Shown here one piece after another: positions 11,481-25,009 of a DNA stretch of 64,000 nt. A program made the translations under genes and the position numbers. Below the pieces are notes generated by a model. That model made no database searches, had not been told where the DNA came from, and worked only from the letters and a program-made list of their open reading frames with translations. Source of the stretch: Acridotheres tristis. Lineage: Eukaryota; Chordata; Aves; Passeriformes; Sturnidae. The stretch's first letter is position 1. Each line of letters starts with the position of its first letter. The stretch is from the NCBI GenBank assembly GCA_037013685.1, contig CM072897.1:15980643-16044642 (forward strand), given 5' to 3'.

Positions 11481-14400
11481 AAGCCGTTCTCAGAAGGCCT
11501 AAATGACGTCTGGCACAAGCAATAAATGTTGGAAGAATGAGACACAAGCTCTGCTCTGAGGCTGACTGAATCATGCTCAGATAACCCGAACAGGCCTACC
11601 ACACCCAACAAAGGGACAGTAATCAAAGCTTGATTACTTGATATGACTTTCACCTGAAAAGCATGGACGATTTATAGGTCATCCACGTTAAATACTGCAG
11701 AAAAATGCAAGCACTCCTCACCACCAATATCACCTCCTGTAACTTCAGCGTTTTCTTAATCCCCTGAGGGTGAATGAATGTACAAAGTTCTTTCAAGAAT
11801 ATGTGGTCACCCACTTGATTTGATTCTGCAGAGATATCTGTCTCTGCTACTAGAAGTATTTTTTGTAGGCATAGACAGAGATAGCAGACACAGGGTAAAA
11901 AAGTTTAGGCTTAGCCCGGTGCATAAAAACAGCGGTGGCAAAAGCTGGCAAACACGAAAGAGACGAAAACACAGAAATATTAACTGCTGAGATGAAACAA
12001 GATCAGCAGTACAAAAAGGGAGAAATATTAGGAAATACTCCACTCAACTTCAAACATGGAGGCAACAGAGTGGACACATGAACTGATCATTCCAGAAGGT
12101 GAAAATAATGTTAATACACCTTTTCTGGTTAAACAGAAGTGACATGAAGGGAAGAGCCACAGGAAAAGGCATATCATGGAGCAGTGTTTTGTCAGAAAAT
12201 GTCAGTGCCAATATTGCATTAGTTTTGACACATTCGCCTTGTTTATGGCAAGGCCACTGTGGCTATTTCTGTGTATTAAGGAACCAGTCTCTCCAAATTA
12301 ATTCCTGGTTATCCCACTTCAACCAGCATCTGTCACTAACAGTTAAATAATTTCCCCCTTGTTTTCAGGTTTCTTAGGAAAAAAAATATCACTGGCAACT
12401 TGGAAATGTCATTCACAGATCAAAAATACTTACAATCCGAGAAGTAACAACCATTCTGTTCTGCAGTATTCATTAGAGGCTTTGAACAGGGATATACAGC
12501 CAGAGAGCTAATTTGCCTCCTAATGGCTGCATAATCCCTCAAGGGAAAGTTTTTAAAACTCCCATCTCTTGTCAAACATTCTTAATACAAAAGCTGAAAA
12601 GCATAACCACAACACCCTCAGCTAAAAAAGCCTTTTCAACATATACATTGCATTTTTGTATACCATCTGCTGAGTCACCCATTAGAATTGAGGAGGAACA
12701 TAATAATTCTCTAACCATTTATCTTTCAGTCCTCTACTGCAGCTTGTTTCAATGACACTACTACTCCTACTTCCTTAGAAATTTATCTTTTTAACGATTC
12801 AATACTTAAAATATGAAGTAGATCATATACCACTATTAGTTTTGGCTAATTACATCTTCATATGAAGAGTTTGCAAGAAGTTTTATATCAAGTGAGCTAT
12901 TATTATAACCAAGAGCTTCAGAAATGTCTCGAACATGCAACTCAATCATCAGTTGTTCAAGCTCAGAATCACACACTGACCTCAGTTCAAAATAGACAGG
13001 AGCCTCTCTGAACTTATACAAACTTCAGGGACTGCTGAAGTGATTTCAAAAGAAAAGAAGATTGACAATAGAAAAAACCCCAGTATATTCAGAGTCATGA
13101 AGATACAAACTTATTCAAACATGTTACGAATTCCCTCTATTGCTCTCTGTATATGTAGGTCAACTGACATCAAAGGCACTTGTCCCAGCTGGGGAATTTA
13201 AGTAGTATGAACAGCAGAAAACACAGTCACGCTTTTGGCAGAACAACCAAAACCTAATAACAAAGCCAGTGATGCTGCCCATGGAAATATGATATATTCT
13301 TCATACCTTCAAGGAAAATGTCTGCAAAACCAGCGATTTAAGGAAGGCAGCAGTCAGAGTGAGCAAACAGGAAAGCCTTCTCTTATCTGCCAAACAGGGA
13401 AAGAGAATTAATGGGAAAACAGCAGCCAAGTGCCAAGCGTATCACTTTTTAGAATGAGACCTAAGCCTGTATGTCATACAAGATGTTTCTGAGGATTTAT
13501 CCAGAACTTGGAGGGTTTGTATAGCATCTGTTCCAAGGGGTTCTGTACATGACCACTGCTCCTGAGCACTACTGTCAGCATTAGGCCGGATAAAGGGCTG
13601 AGACAAGGACTGCACTTACTGCAAACCCAGTGTCTCTCTGTGTCTGCCTCACAGGTATTTACTGAAAGAAACAGGCTTCAGATAGTAAGTAAGGCAGTGC
13701 CAAGAAAGGTTTTCAATTTATCTTCACATTGTTTGGCCCCTGCACTCCCTTAAAATATCTGCATAGAAGGTGATATTTTAAATTGCCAGCAACTCGTTCG
13801 GCTGCAATTCCCTGTTTGGGACCTGGCTTCCTGCATGCTGACCACAGCAATCCAAGAGAGAACACTTTGCTTGGCTGGGGCTGCACAGACTCCTGTGGAT
13901 GGAAAAACAAAGATAATTGTGCCAACTTCCCATTCTTCCTTCTGACTGTTCTCTGTGATTGATCTTCAGCCTATAGTCTGTGGACATGCTGTAGGTACAT
14001 TTCTTCCATCCTCTCAGTGACATTACCATTGCCAACTCTACCATCCTTTTGTTATTGCTTAATATTGTTTGATACTAATTTGATCTTTTTTTCCTCCCTC
14101 TTTCAATTCAATATACCATTTTCTTCTACCTCACCAACATGATTTTTTCCTGTCATTATCTTCCTATCATATTACTGAAGGCTTGATGTGCTTAACTTGA
14201 ATATTCAGTTTAAGTTCCCCTCTGATTCAACTTTATCTTTGCAATAACATCCTTGCATACGGGGTCACTCCAGATGATTTTTCTCTCATTTCTATTTTGC
14301 TTCTCCATCTACATAGATCTTGCTCACCTCTTTCAGGATGCTGTCTACAAACAATCAACATTGCATTAACATTGGAGGTATGAGAGACACAATTCTGTCA

Positions 14401-17400
14401 ATATGTATTGCCTACTTAAACCTGCTGTTTCAATTAAAAGAAAAAGAGAGGGGAGGGAACAGGAAAAAGGACTTTCTGGTCTAGGTGTGACTGAACCTCT
14501 ATCTAGTGTTGCTCCCTGATTGTGTTGCAAGAGGATAATATAAATTCCATTCTGATAAGCATATGGATCAGGCAGACCTGTGGGTGTTGTTTTTGCATCT
14601 TGATTATTTGTGTCTAATTTGGGAACTGCCATGATACAAATACACACTGATTTGTTATTACCTCTCATGGTAATTAGAGGTTACAAAGACTGTTAAGTAT
14701 AACTTAGAAGTTGTGCTCGTTGTGTTCCCAGGGTAACAACTTGGGAAGTTTTTATGTCTATGGCTACAGATGAAAGAAGGAAGGACTCTTGCTTAGCACA
14801 GGAGTATTACACTGTATTAGTAAAACCCTATAAACACTGAAAGGGTCGTTTTGCTTGGGAGAAAGGGAGTAGTGTGCTGGGTTGTTTGGCTTTTTGTGGG
14901 GAGGGTGGAGGGAGTTTACTCTAAATATTACAGAATTGTAATCCCGCATTTTTGAAAAATAGACTGAATACCAGAACACCAGTGCCAACTTTTATCTAAC
15001 ACAATACCAGAGAACCAGACATCTTGTTAGGTGCTCCACCTAACAACCTAAGCCCTTGGATCAATTCTATTCTGTGCACTCTCATTCTCACACTACACGC
15101 ACATTCCTGCACAAATGTTATTCTCCACTCAGAATTTAATTTACTTGAAATAATCCCTTTTAAAAAGCAAGACTTAATCTCTGGAATGATCTTGTGTGTT
15201 GGCCAGATCTCTAGTATTTTGTTACGTGTGTGTTCTACAAATGAAGCATTATAATAGGTAAGGTGGCTGGCATTGCTGGTTCAGTCTGGGAACAGAGAGT
15301 GAATGTAGGCATAGGCAGTGTGCTTCTGAACAGATCATGCAGGTTAAGCACTGGCTCCCTGGGCTGCCTGCTGTGGTTTGCTGTATGATCTTAGACTCTT
15401 ACCTTCTAACTGATCACACCCCATCTTTCTAGTGTTAACTCTTCAGAGCAAAGTTTAAGCATTGCATCTGCTAAAGAAAATGGTAAACAACATTAATTAC
15501 CTCATCAAGATACAAAAATAAATTACACTCATCAAATTGTTTCCAGTTTATCTTCACCTGTTTCACACAAAGTCTATGTTACAAGAAAGGTGATGTAACC
15601 TTGTTTAAGAGGTGTATTTTAGCAATCACTGTGATTGACAAAGACATGATGTGTTTGACATGCCCTGAAGTTACTTCCCGTGCAGAATCTCCAAGTGTCT
15701 CACACATAAGAGCCTGACAGTAAATGCTCCTCAGAGCTAGTAAAACATCTACCTATCCACCAGATGGCTGCATCTTGAAAGTGATGTTTAAAAGCTTCCT
15801 TTTATACTGTTTTGTCAATGGATTTGCCTTCAGCTACTTCTCAACTCTATATATGGGAAATAATTGTCTGCTGTTCAGTACCCCTCTCCTGCCACCTTCA
15901 AGAATATTTGACTACAACCTTAGCTTTAAGTCTAACTTATGGTCAACTGTTTTCTTAGCTTGAACTCTAACTTATTTTCTAGGATTTTCTTCCTCACCAG
16001 TGTAAATAACACCATCATCCTCATTCTTCTCTCTTTCAATCTCAGTGGATCCTTTGACCCCAAGCCTATTGGCACAAGGAGTTTGCCTTCACAAAGAACC
16101 AGATGCTTGAGTGACTTTGGCTCCCAAATCGAGACAAGGGAGTAATGAAACAAAATACTAGGTAAGATTACAGTTACAGTCATCCTTTGGATACCCACAA
16201 AAGCTAGTAACAAGCAAGACTGTCTTGGGACACACATACAGCCTAAATAGTGTCTCTATAACTTGGCAAAGCTCATGAAGTTTAGCTCACTGTGGTCCAA
16301 ACCATTGCACTGGCTGTTCACTGCTCAAGGAAAACAAGGAATTATCTGTGCTCTGTCAAGATGCTCAGAAGGAAGCAAACCCCTTTATTATCCCCACCTA
16401 GCTGACACAGCTAACATGGGCCACCAACTTCAAATGTGCTGTAGGCTTTTCCTCCTGACACAGTCCAGGCTACTGTAGCTTCTTTCCTTCTGTTTGGCAT
16501 GAGAACTAGAGTAAGCCAGAGAGGTTTGTACATTAAGTGACACAGAGATCCAGCCAGGAATATGTACAATGAACAAATGTAAACCAGCAACTCAGATAAT
16601 AAGTGTGGCAAAACCTAGAAAAGTAACTCCTCTGGCATGTGTTTCTCATGAGTATTACTTGTATCTGGAGCTCGAGTCCATTTCTAACCTCAACTGTGAA
16701 TCACTAGCAGTTTGGCTTTTCAGTGTGCCTCAGAGCTGTAATCATCTAGTGACTAGGAGAGGTTTCCTAGATACACACAAACACAGAAACACTTGCCAAA
16801 CCCCTTGTACTGGTATTGGAGGCTTGAATAAACTCCAGTCTTTACATTGGATGAAAGAGTGGCAGGCTATAGAAACAGTCACTATGTGTGTAACCATGTT
16901 TCAGTGCATTTCCGCAGTCCCTGGGGACTTCCTGATGCCTGCTTGCCTTTTCACACAAAGATCACGCAGTCTGAGGCAAAACCTGGACTGGAAAGCCTTG
17001 TCAGATAAAAAAGTTTACTTTCTCTTCTCAGATTATCATGAATACCCTCAACCACAGTTTAATGTACTTTGGGTTGCAGAGCTGCAGCTCCATCTGAATC
17101 CAGGTATCGTGCTGTCTTTGGTCCTAGTACTAATCCTTTAACTGGCTAAAAAGATAAAGTCTCAAAACCAAACTAAGCTGAGTTCAGCTTTCTCAGTAAT
17201 ATCAGCACAATGCTGCTGGTATAAACAGGCTACCAGTATACATTAAGGGGAGATTTTGAACCCATTTAGATACCACAGTGCTTAAAACTATCACAGCTGC
17301 CAGCTCTAAAATAATGTTCCCCAGACAGCCACCACACTGGAAAACTGTAGAAAATATTACCAGTGCACGTAGGAGCCCCTGACATCATCCAGAACAGAGC

Positions 17401-20400
17401 AGCATGGATAATCACTGCAGAGCTTTTGGCCTGTCTTGCCAAGGGACAGAAACAGCTACAAAAGATGGAAGCTGCCAAAAGTCCTCAGGGAATTTTTTCC
17501 TAGGAATAGTGTTAAAAGCTTTAAGTCTGTTCTGCTTCATTGTTTCCCATCATTATGTGCTCTTTCCACTTTAGTGACTCATAACACAAACAGTCCCATG
17601 GTTTGGATTAGTCTCCTAGCCTCTGCCAAAGTACTGGGGAGGCTCTCACACCTTAAATATGTACCTAAGAATCCTGAGGAATAATTCCAAAAAGTTCAAG
17701 GAATCTAATTAAGCACCACCTAAACTTACTCTAAAAATGCTTACACACCAGGCTCCTATGGCAAATCCACAGGATGCTAACTACATACTGCAAAAATTAT
17801 CTCCTTCTTGTTTAACATCATGCCACCTCTGAAATGACCCAGGAAAATGAATTTTAAAATCACTTACAGTGAGAAGTTCATTGAGAGAAGTCAACATACA
17901 ATTTCTACCACAATCTGGAACACAGCTGGAAATTTTCAGTTAAAATCAATGATTCTGTGAAATAGCTAGAAAGGGATTTTTTGGTGGCTTGTTTTCAAAA
18001 CATATCAACTTTGTTTTAGTACAAAATAACATAAACCACAACATTTGACAAAGTTCTTGCATGATCTGAACTTCATTACCGAAATTAGGATCAGATGAGG
18101 TACTAGCTGGGAATGAATGATGCCTTGCAAGACAAAGGAATGCCACAGATTCCTAATTACACAGTACTGTCTACACTGATGTTTTTGTTGCTCTTTCAAG
18201 TGGCATCTCACAGCTTTAGAGAAAAAATTAAAGTTAGGAAAGTTGACTTCAAAAAGCTGTTGACTGAGTGGCTGCTACCAAGAGATTAATTTCTGCCAGG
18301 CAGGCTAAGACTTGTTTTTCCAGGTCAGAAGCACAGGTCTGAATTCTAAAACCAGAGATCTCTTCCTGTAATGAGTAAGAAAAAGTATAATAAAAGCCTA
18401 TTGTTTTAGCATGGAGCACACATAATACTTAACATTTTCTCATTTGACAGCAGATAAGCCTTCAGTAAAGGTTTCTGCTGGAGCTGGCTAACTTTCAGTT
18501 CTGTGTCCTGCACATCAGTAGCCAGTGCTCACATCAGGGACAGGTGAGGAGACAGAACAAAAGGCAGCAGGGCCAACACAACTACAGATAATTTTCAAAC
18601 AACTTCTCAACACTAAGGTTTATTTTTCTAATGCTACTACCTCCCAGGAAGTTATTAATACAAGAATGAGCAGCCATCAGTGTGTATAGAATAACTGAGT
18701 TCAGCAGAGGAAAGAGCCCAGCTGGCTGACCAACAAGGACAGACATGGAAACCCAGCCAGCAATCATCCATGGACCAAAGAAAGCCTTTGGGAAGGTTTT
18801 GCCAGTACAAAGAAATGTGTACAACACTTTATCTTCTCAGTTTGTCTGTCTGGGCTGGTAGAAAACCAATAAATGGAAGACAGTGTATTTTTTGATAACT
18901 AGGATGTCTTGTGAATTATCTTCCCTGAAGAGGACAGGAAACAAACTTATTTATTCATGTATACACACACAAATTTTCTGCTTATTATTTAAACATCCCA
19001 AGAGGCTGGTGACAGATCTACTGACTCACAAGGTGCTTTTTCTCCAGAGATATCAGCAGTGTCAGTACAAAATTCCCTCCAGGTTTCTCAACTTCCATGT
19101 GCTGCTTTTGCACTAAAACCACTCACTCTGATCAATCTCACTGTGCATTCTGCTTAGATTACTTGCAAACAAGCCCAAGAATTTCAACTTTCATGTGAGT
19201 ACTTGTTAATTTACAAATGGCTACAAAAGCTGTTGAAAGTAGTATGTGCAGCTTTGCAGTAACTATACCTCCTTTTTATTTCATTACTTTTTGCAATAAA
19301 CAAAGAATATCCAGAGAGCTGCACAAGGTTTCTGTCCTCCTGTCAGTCAAGGGAACAGAACTGCAGTTAACTGCATGGTTCTGAAATAAATAGGTTTTGA
19401 CTGCTAAGGTAGCTTTTAACTACAAGACCTGCTCATGGGCTTCTGACAGCTTTTTCCTTCCCTCTTTTTTTTAAGCTCAAATTTAACCCAATCATTAAAA
19501 TACTTGTTGAAGTGCTCTGTCTGCTTGGCAGCATAGCCCACATGACACAGAGTGATGGATTATTTATTTCAGCACAAAATTTTTTGCATTCCTCCTGGTT
19601 TTTTGTTTTGAACTGTTTGTGCAAAGATTTGGTAGGTGGAGCTTTTGAATCAATTGCAGCAGACCTGGCACAGGGTGGCACTCATGCTGTTCACTCAAAC
19701 ATGGGATAAACAAATGTTTAAGATAAAAATCATGAACATACATGAGTTTTCAAACTTTTCAAGGTTTCATCATTGTTCTACATTTTGTTTTCAGTGATGA
19801 CATTAAATTCTAAACAAGTATTCTCATTTTATTTATAGATGTTTCAAAACAGTTTCTTAAAAACACACCAGAAGTATCAATCTCAGCATGAATTTTACTA
19901 CACCGATTCTTAACATGGGTATTTCTAAATTTATTTTCAGGAAATCCCTATATTGTTCTCTCTATGCTAAAGTATATCAGAAGAAGCAAGAGAACTTCAG
20001 TAAGAAAGGCTATTCTGCATAATTCCTTTCAAATCATAGCAGAATGCACTGCAGCAGCAGCTGTGGCAGCAGCATACCTTAGGGAGAAGAGAGCAGAAGC
20101 CACAGCAAGACTTTCTGTTGGATCTGTTTGGGAAAACAGTTGAACTCTCAGGTACACAGATGCACCCTCACATCAGGGAATTAATCTAGAAACATAAATT
20201 CCAGCTGAGAATATATGCTGCCAGCAAGTGATTCTGTTCCCAGATGTACAGAATTTGACACTTTTTCATTCGAGGTCTGAAAAAGCACTAGAATGGTCAA
20301 TGCCTTTCCTTTTTCACAGCTGATCACCTAAAGGTACTTGCACATGAACCTACATATAAACTCTGGAAGTCTATTTTCAGGTCACAAAAGGTCTTTATAA

Positions 20401-23149
20401 GGAAATGCCCACAGTTTCTGTGTTTGTACAGAGGATTATTTTAACTCAGAGTATTTTATACTCTAAGGGTATTTTAACTTTGTGACTTCCCCAGGAACAC
20501 CTTTAGTACATGTGGAATAGATGGAAAAGAGTCAAGAGTCATTTGGCATTACTTCATCATCCTTGATGCTGTTTTGTGGAGAAATTGAAGAGCTCCTTTT
20601 CTACCTAAACATCCAAATCTAACAATTCTCATGGTGCTCACACAGTGCAGTGCTAGCAAAGGACTGACTGCATTCAGATAATGTTATCAGCATTGGAGTA
20701 TCACCAAGTCTCATGGTTTTTATTTCTCTGAAGGCATTAGCTTCTAAAAGCCTGAAATTATGCAAGAATTCAGGACTGTGTGGACAAGGTAGTGGCAGGG
20801 AGTGGACAGGGAGTCTATAGATGTCACTTCAAAGTAAAATTTCAAAAATACAATTTCAGTTACATGTCCTTGAGTATCAAAAGGCTTGAAACACTCGGGA
20901 GTATTTCAAGGTTTATTGAAATCTACAAGTATTTTAAAATTCTAGATTACCTTTGTTCAAAGGATCCTGATGATACCTGCCATGGAAGAGCTTGCTCTTT
21001 TCTTTCTTCCCAAATTGTATTCACTTGGCAGTACGTGAGAAATGAGAGGCTTGTGGTACTTGCCTGTTCTTGAGGCACAGGCAGGTAAGGTGACATTCCT
21101 GGCCACTCATGCTGCCATACAATGGAGGAATCTCATGCACAGGTGAAAAACTGTTGAGCAAAGTACCTCTGAGTAAGTTTCAGTCAAATTGAAATCTATT
21201 CATGCATGTTTTGGAGCAGCTGGTTCTGCACTGCAGTGAGAGCTATCCCACCAAGCTGAAGGAAGCAAAGAGGCCGATTAGATTTTATAGCTTTTGTCAA
21301 CAATACCAGTATCCTTTTCCTTCTGGCTCCTCTCAAAAACGACATAGCCCATTTCAAAAAGTAAATAAATACTTTTCCTCTATTAGAGCTATCAAAAATA
21401 GGAAATGTACACTTGTAAAAACATGCTGTGGAATACTCAGAAGGACGTGGCTGCTGTATTTCATTTCAAGAATCAGAGAAGATGTCACTGGGGTCTGTAA
21501 TATCCCCTCCCTTCCCCACAGTTACTGCTATTTCGTGTTTTTTTAACACTGAGTTTAAAGTGACACTGTTCTTCTAATATTTATTGAAATATTTTAATCA
21601 CGAACAATAACAAGACTGTTTTCTCTATTACCTCTACTGTTGCATGTCAGACAAAGCTGCCATGCAGTCCTGGGGAAGAATGGGACTTCCAGGCCTTTTC
21701 TTTTTTTCACTCACTGTTAGGCAGAAGTGAGAAGCATCAATACTGAGAAATGCCCTGAAGGCTGCACTAGCACTGCTATTATTTAATAATCATTACACTA
21801 TATTATTCTGCAATTTAAAAATTCGCAGTATATTTTAGTTCCATAAAAACTACCAAAAAATCCCTCAGCAAGGTGTATCAGCATGTCTCCTCAGTCCTGC
21901 AGCAGGAGGGGGACTAGCTCTCCTTATAGACACAGCCATGAGTAAGAGCAGCCTGAGATTATCAACAGACCTTCAAAAGGCTCAGAATGGCTTGAACCAG
22001 CTTTCTGCAACTGAGATCTTCCATCTACACTAAGTAGGGAATAATTCAAATGCTTTATGTTTATACAGACTGTCACCCAGCCATCAAAGGTATTTTCTGG
22101 CATTGTGAAGGAAATTTAATTTGAGATATATAACACAGCACTGTATTTTTGAAAACATTTTAGTGCAATGATTTGGACATACAGGAACAGAATTTGAACT
22201 TGCAAACAAAGTTTAAGAATCCCTGTAGAAAAATACATTTTAAGAGCAACTAAAAAAAAGGTGAATATATTTTTAGTACAGAAAAATTTAACAGACCAAT
22301 GTTAAATGCAATGACAGTGTTTCTGGGAAGGACTGTACACACACTATAGGAAAGGACATATTTTATTAGGAAAGAAAGAAAGAGCTTAGCTATATAACTT
22401 CTCAGAGAAGCATCTGAGAAAGTTACACATGCAGACTTCAACAGGGGCACAGACTGAAAATGGTGCAACTTCTACCAGCAGAACTAGAAGCAAGCTTAAA
22501 TGCAAGTCAGCACTGCACATTCTGAAAGAATACCTGATCTGACTTTCATATTCTTTTGGAAACGGGCTGCTATTTAAAACACAGGGCAAACAAATCAGAA
22601 GCAAAAGAAATACCTCTTCAAATGGCTCAATAACTGCTACTGAACTTCACATCATGGAAGTGGGCAGAGTCCCTTGCTGTTGGCATCTCCCACCTTCCAG
22701 CACTGAATGGATGTCTGGTCACTTGGTCCCAGTTTTCTGTGCTTCCAGCTGCTAGGCTACATTAGAAGAGAAAAAATGCAGCAAATCTTTCCTAATATAT
22801 TTTACATAGACAAGCTTCTATTGTATCCCTAAGTGTTTGCAGTGAGACAGAAAAGGTGAAGAAATTCAGCCAACCACATATGAGAATGGAAGCAGTTTAT
22901 CAGTGCATAGTGCAAATGATGTTTAAAAACTCTTATTACTACAGAAATAAAAAAAAAAAAAGGCAGATTTCACAGCCAGTAACCCATTCACACCAACATA
23001 AAGAACTGATAAAGTTCCATAGTTTTGCACACAGGCCAACCAGTCACCTAAAATGCAAGGTCAGAATGTCTCCTCCAGTACTCCAAAACTAACTTCAAAC
23101 TGTCTGAAGCTATACAAAGCCAGCAATTTCATCTCCTAACGAGCACCAG
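11481..23149. other. Intergenic region between ANXA2 and ICE2
   Basis: Nearly 12 kb of AT-rich DNA. I see no exon of a known gene, no tRNA or rRNA, and no intact transposon. The longest frame is 190 codons on the plus strand (16569-17141), without a recognisable domain, signal peptide or repeat pattern. The region may hold ANXA2 distal enhancers or unannotated non-coding transcripts, but nothing in the sequence shows this directly. Confidence 0.6.
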
Positions 23150-23520
23150 GGAATGGGGAGAACCAGCCATCCATCAGTGATCTCACACAGCATGGAACAC
23201 CTCAGAGGCTTTCCTCCACTGCTGGTGGTTTGTAGCTCAAAGCTGAACCAGGTGAGCTGGTCATGGACAGAGCTTCTCGGGGTCTGGCACTACTCAGTAT
23301 TTTTAGGTCAGCTGGATAATGTGACAGAACTTTGCCTGATTTTGCAGATGGTACCAAATAGGCAGAAGTGGGAGGTAGAGGGGACAGATGAGCCACTTTT
23401 CAGAGAGACTTGGGCAGCCTGCATGACCAGGCCAACAAGAATTGCAGGAGCCTTAGCAGAGATGAAGTCCTGCACCCACAATGCAACAATGCCAAGCAGC
23501 AGCAGCAGCACAGGCTGCTC
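23150..23520 (+). mobile_element. Degraded CR1-like LINE fragment
   Basis: The stretch around 23330-23480 reads like a decayed copy of the CR1 ORF2 3' region: TTTTGCAGATGGTACCAAA (compare the CR1 text for a 'FADDTKLGG' stretch), then a gag-gag-acttgggcag segment and GATGAAGTCCTGCACCC. No open reverse transcriptase frame remains. A (CAG)5 run lies at its end. Borders are approximate. The call rests on remembered consensus wording, so confidence is moderate. Confidence 0.45.
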
Positions 23521-24249
23521 CACTGCAGTTCTACAATTAGTACACTACAATTAGTAATATACCAGTGTAATGCAGCAGGCATAGAGACAGATGAACAAAC
23601 AGACCATACATTCCTACTTCATGAAACTGCATTGGGAAACCAAATTCCATACAAGTCTGGCAAAAAAGTTTTATATATACAAAACGAAAACTGCCTTGAA
23701 TCCCCAAGACAGAGTCAGTTATCTGGGAAGAATGACTCACAATTAAAGTATTCCTATTATGAGAAGTCACTAAAGGCATTTAGGATTTCGAATTAGAACT
23801 ATTTGTAAATTGCAAACACAAGTTCAGCTTGTCAATAGCTTAATAATGCAGCTAAAACAAGCAGTTGTCCAAAAAAAGAATAAACACATAAATATATCTA
23901 ACAGTTGGAAAAAGCCACATCAGAAAATGCTCTGTATTTCACAAAGAACTTTTTAATATGCATTCGTTATTGAAGCCTAATGTAAAAAAAAATCCCTACC
24001 TTCAGGATTTTTTTAGCAGGTATACGCCAGTAAATTTTTTTTTACTTTTACATGCACGACATTAAAACATGTCCTATCAAGTCCCAGTGAGCAGCAGAAT
24101 GTTTGATCAGACGTGTCTACTTGGTAACTTCCTCAGTCCAAACAAAAGACTTGGAAGAACACCTTTAAGACCTCTGCTTTTTGTGACAGTTTCAATACGC
24201 AAAAATGCAGCTCTCCTGTTATTGTTTTACTTGTTTAGTTGTACTTGTA

Positions 24250-24817
24250 AATTTCCCAATGCAAATTTATTCAAATAAACACAGATTTTGTCCTTCATTT
24301 GTTACACCATTCTAAAAAGAAGAATGCATTTTTGTTAGCTATTTAAAAGCCAGTAGATGCCACAAGTCAAGAAAGCTAAATAATTAAATCCAACTTGTTC
24401 CCCTAAACACAATGCACGAAGTAAAATAGATCATAAAAATGTGAAAACAAAAATCTGTAGTGAATCTGGAAGAACTGGGAAAGCTGAAAAGCTATTTTTC
24501 TCATTACACTGTATTAGAGGTTGTTGTCAGTCACTGCTTCACTCTTCAAGATGCAGCTTTTCTATAAAAATCACCAGACCAACAGGAGATACTCTGTTCC
24601 CCATAACCAGCCAAGTGGTTGCAGCCACATCTTCTTTTTATCTGACTGATTTTGAGATTTTCACTTGAAACATGTCCCCTGAGGTACCAAAGGGTTAAGG
24701 GTTTAGAAAATGCTTCAGCTATTGGAGCCATTTCCCTTTTGAGTTTGTTCTGTCTCCTCTGAAGCTTCGAGAAACCTCAGATTTCTTGTGGCCCCTTACT
24801 CTTCTCCAGGCTTATTC
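24250..24817 (-). other. ICE2: ICE2 3' UTR (putative)
   Basis: This runs from the stop codon to just past the first AATAAA on the minus strand. Its end is inferred and it could be longer. Confidence 0.4.
24266..24271 (-). terminator. ICE2: Candidate ICE2 polyadenylation signal (AATAAA)
   Basis: TTTATT on the plus strand, so AATAAA on the minus strand, about 550 nt past the ICE2 stop. It is the first canonical hexamer I find downstream of the stop. The GU-rich downstream element is weak, so a more distal site is possible. Confidence 0.4.
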
Positions 24818-25009
24818 CTACTTCAATTGCATTTTGTTGAATTTAGTTTTCCACTTTTTCTTCACTTTTGTTTGCTTGCAGAAATTGTTCCTTAGCTTCT
24901 TTGGAGCCACACCTTCATTTCTAACAGGCTTAGCTGGCTTGCCTTTTGTTTCCATAGCTACTGGCTTTCCTTCATGGGGTGTGTCCGATTGTCCTTTCAC
25001 CCCAGCCAT
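24818..25009 (-). CDS. ICE2: ICE2 exon 15 (last coding, 192 nt)
   Basis: Acceptor TGTGTGTAG|ATGGCT. It encodes residues 922-984 and the stop. It contains PVAMETKGKP and NEGVAPKK, which align with human PVSMET... and TEGVAPHKRK, then a Lys-rich tail (KQTKVKKKWKTKFNK) that goes past where I recall the human protein ending. Confidence 0.93.
   Translation of the reverse strand: MAGVKGQSDTPHEGKPVAMETKGKPAKPVRNEGVAPKKLRNNFCKQTKVKKKWKTKFNKMQLK

Noticed and set aside
9848..11653. Many long open frames (up to 266 codons) on both strands in the CpG island
   Set aside because: GC-rich DNA has few stop codons. The frames overlap on both strands, are rich in Pro/Arg/Ala/Gly, have no domain, and the island is explained as the ANXA2 promoter and non-coding exon 1.
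23410..23796. 128-codon plus-strand frame
   Set aside because: It overlaps the degraded CR1-like segment and a CAG run. It has no domain and no reverse transcriptase motif, so it is a chance frame.
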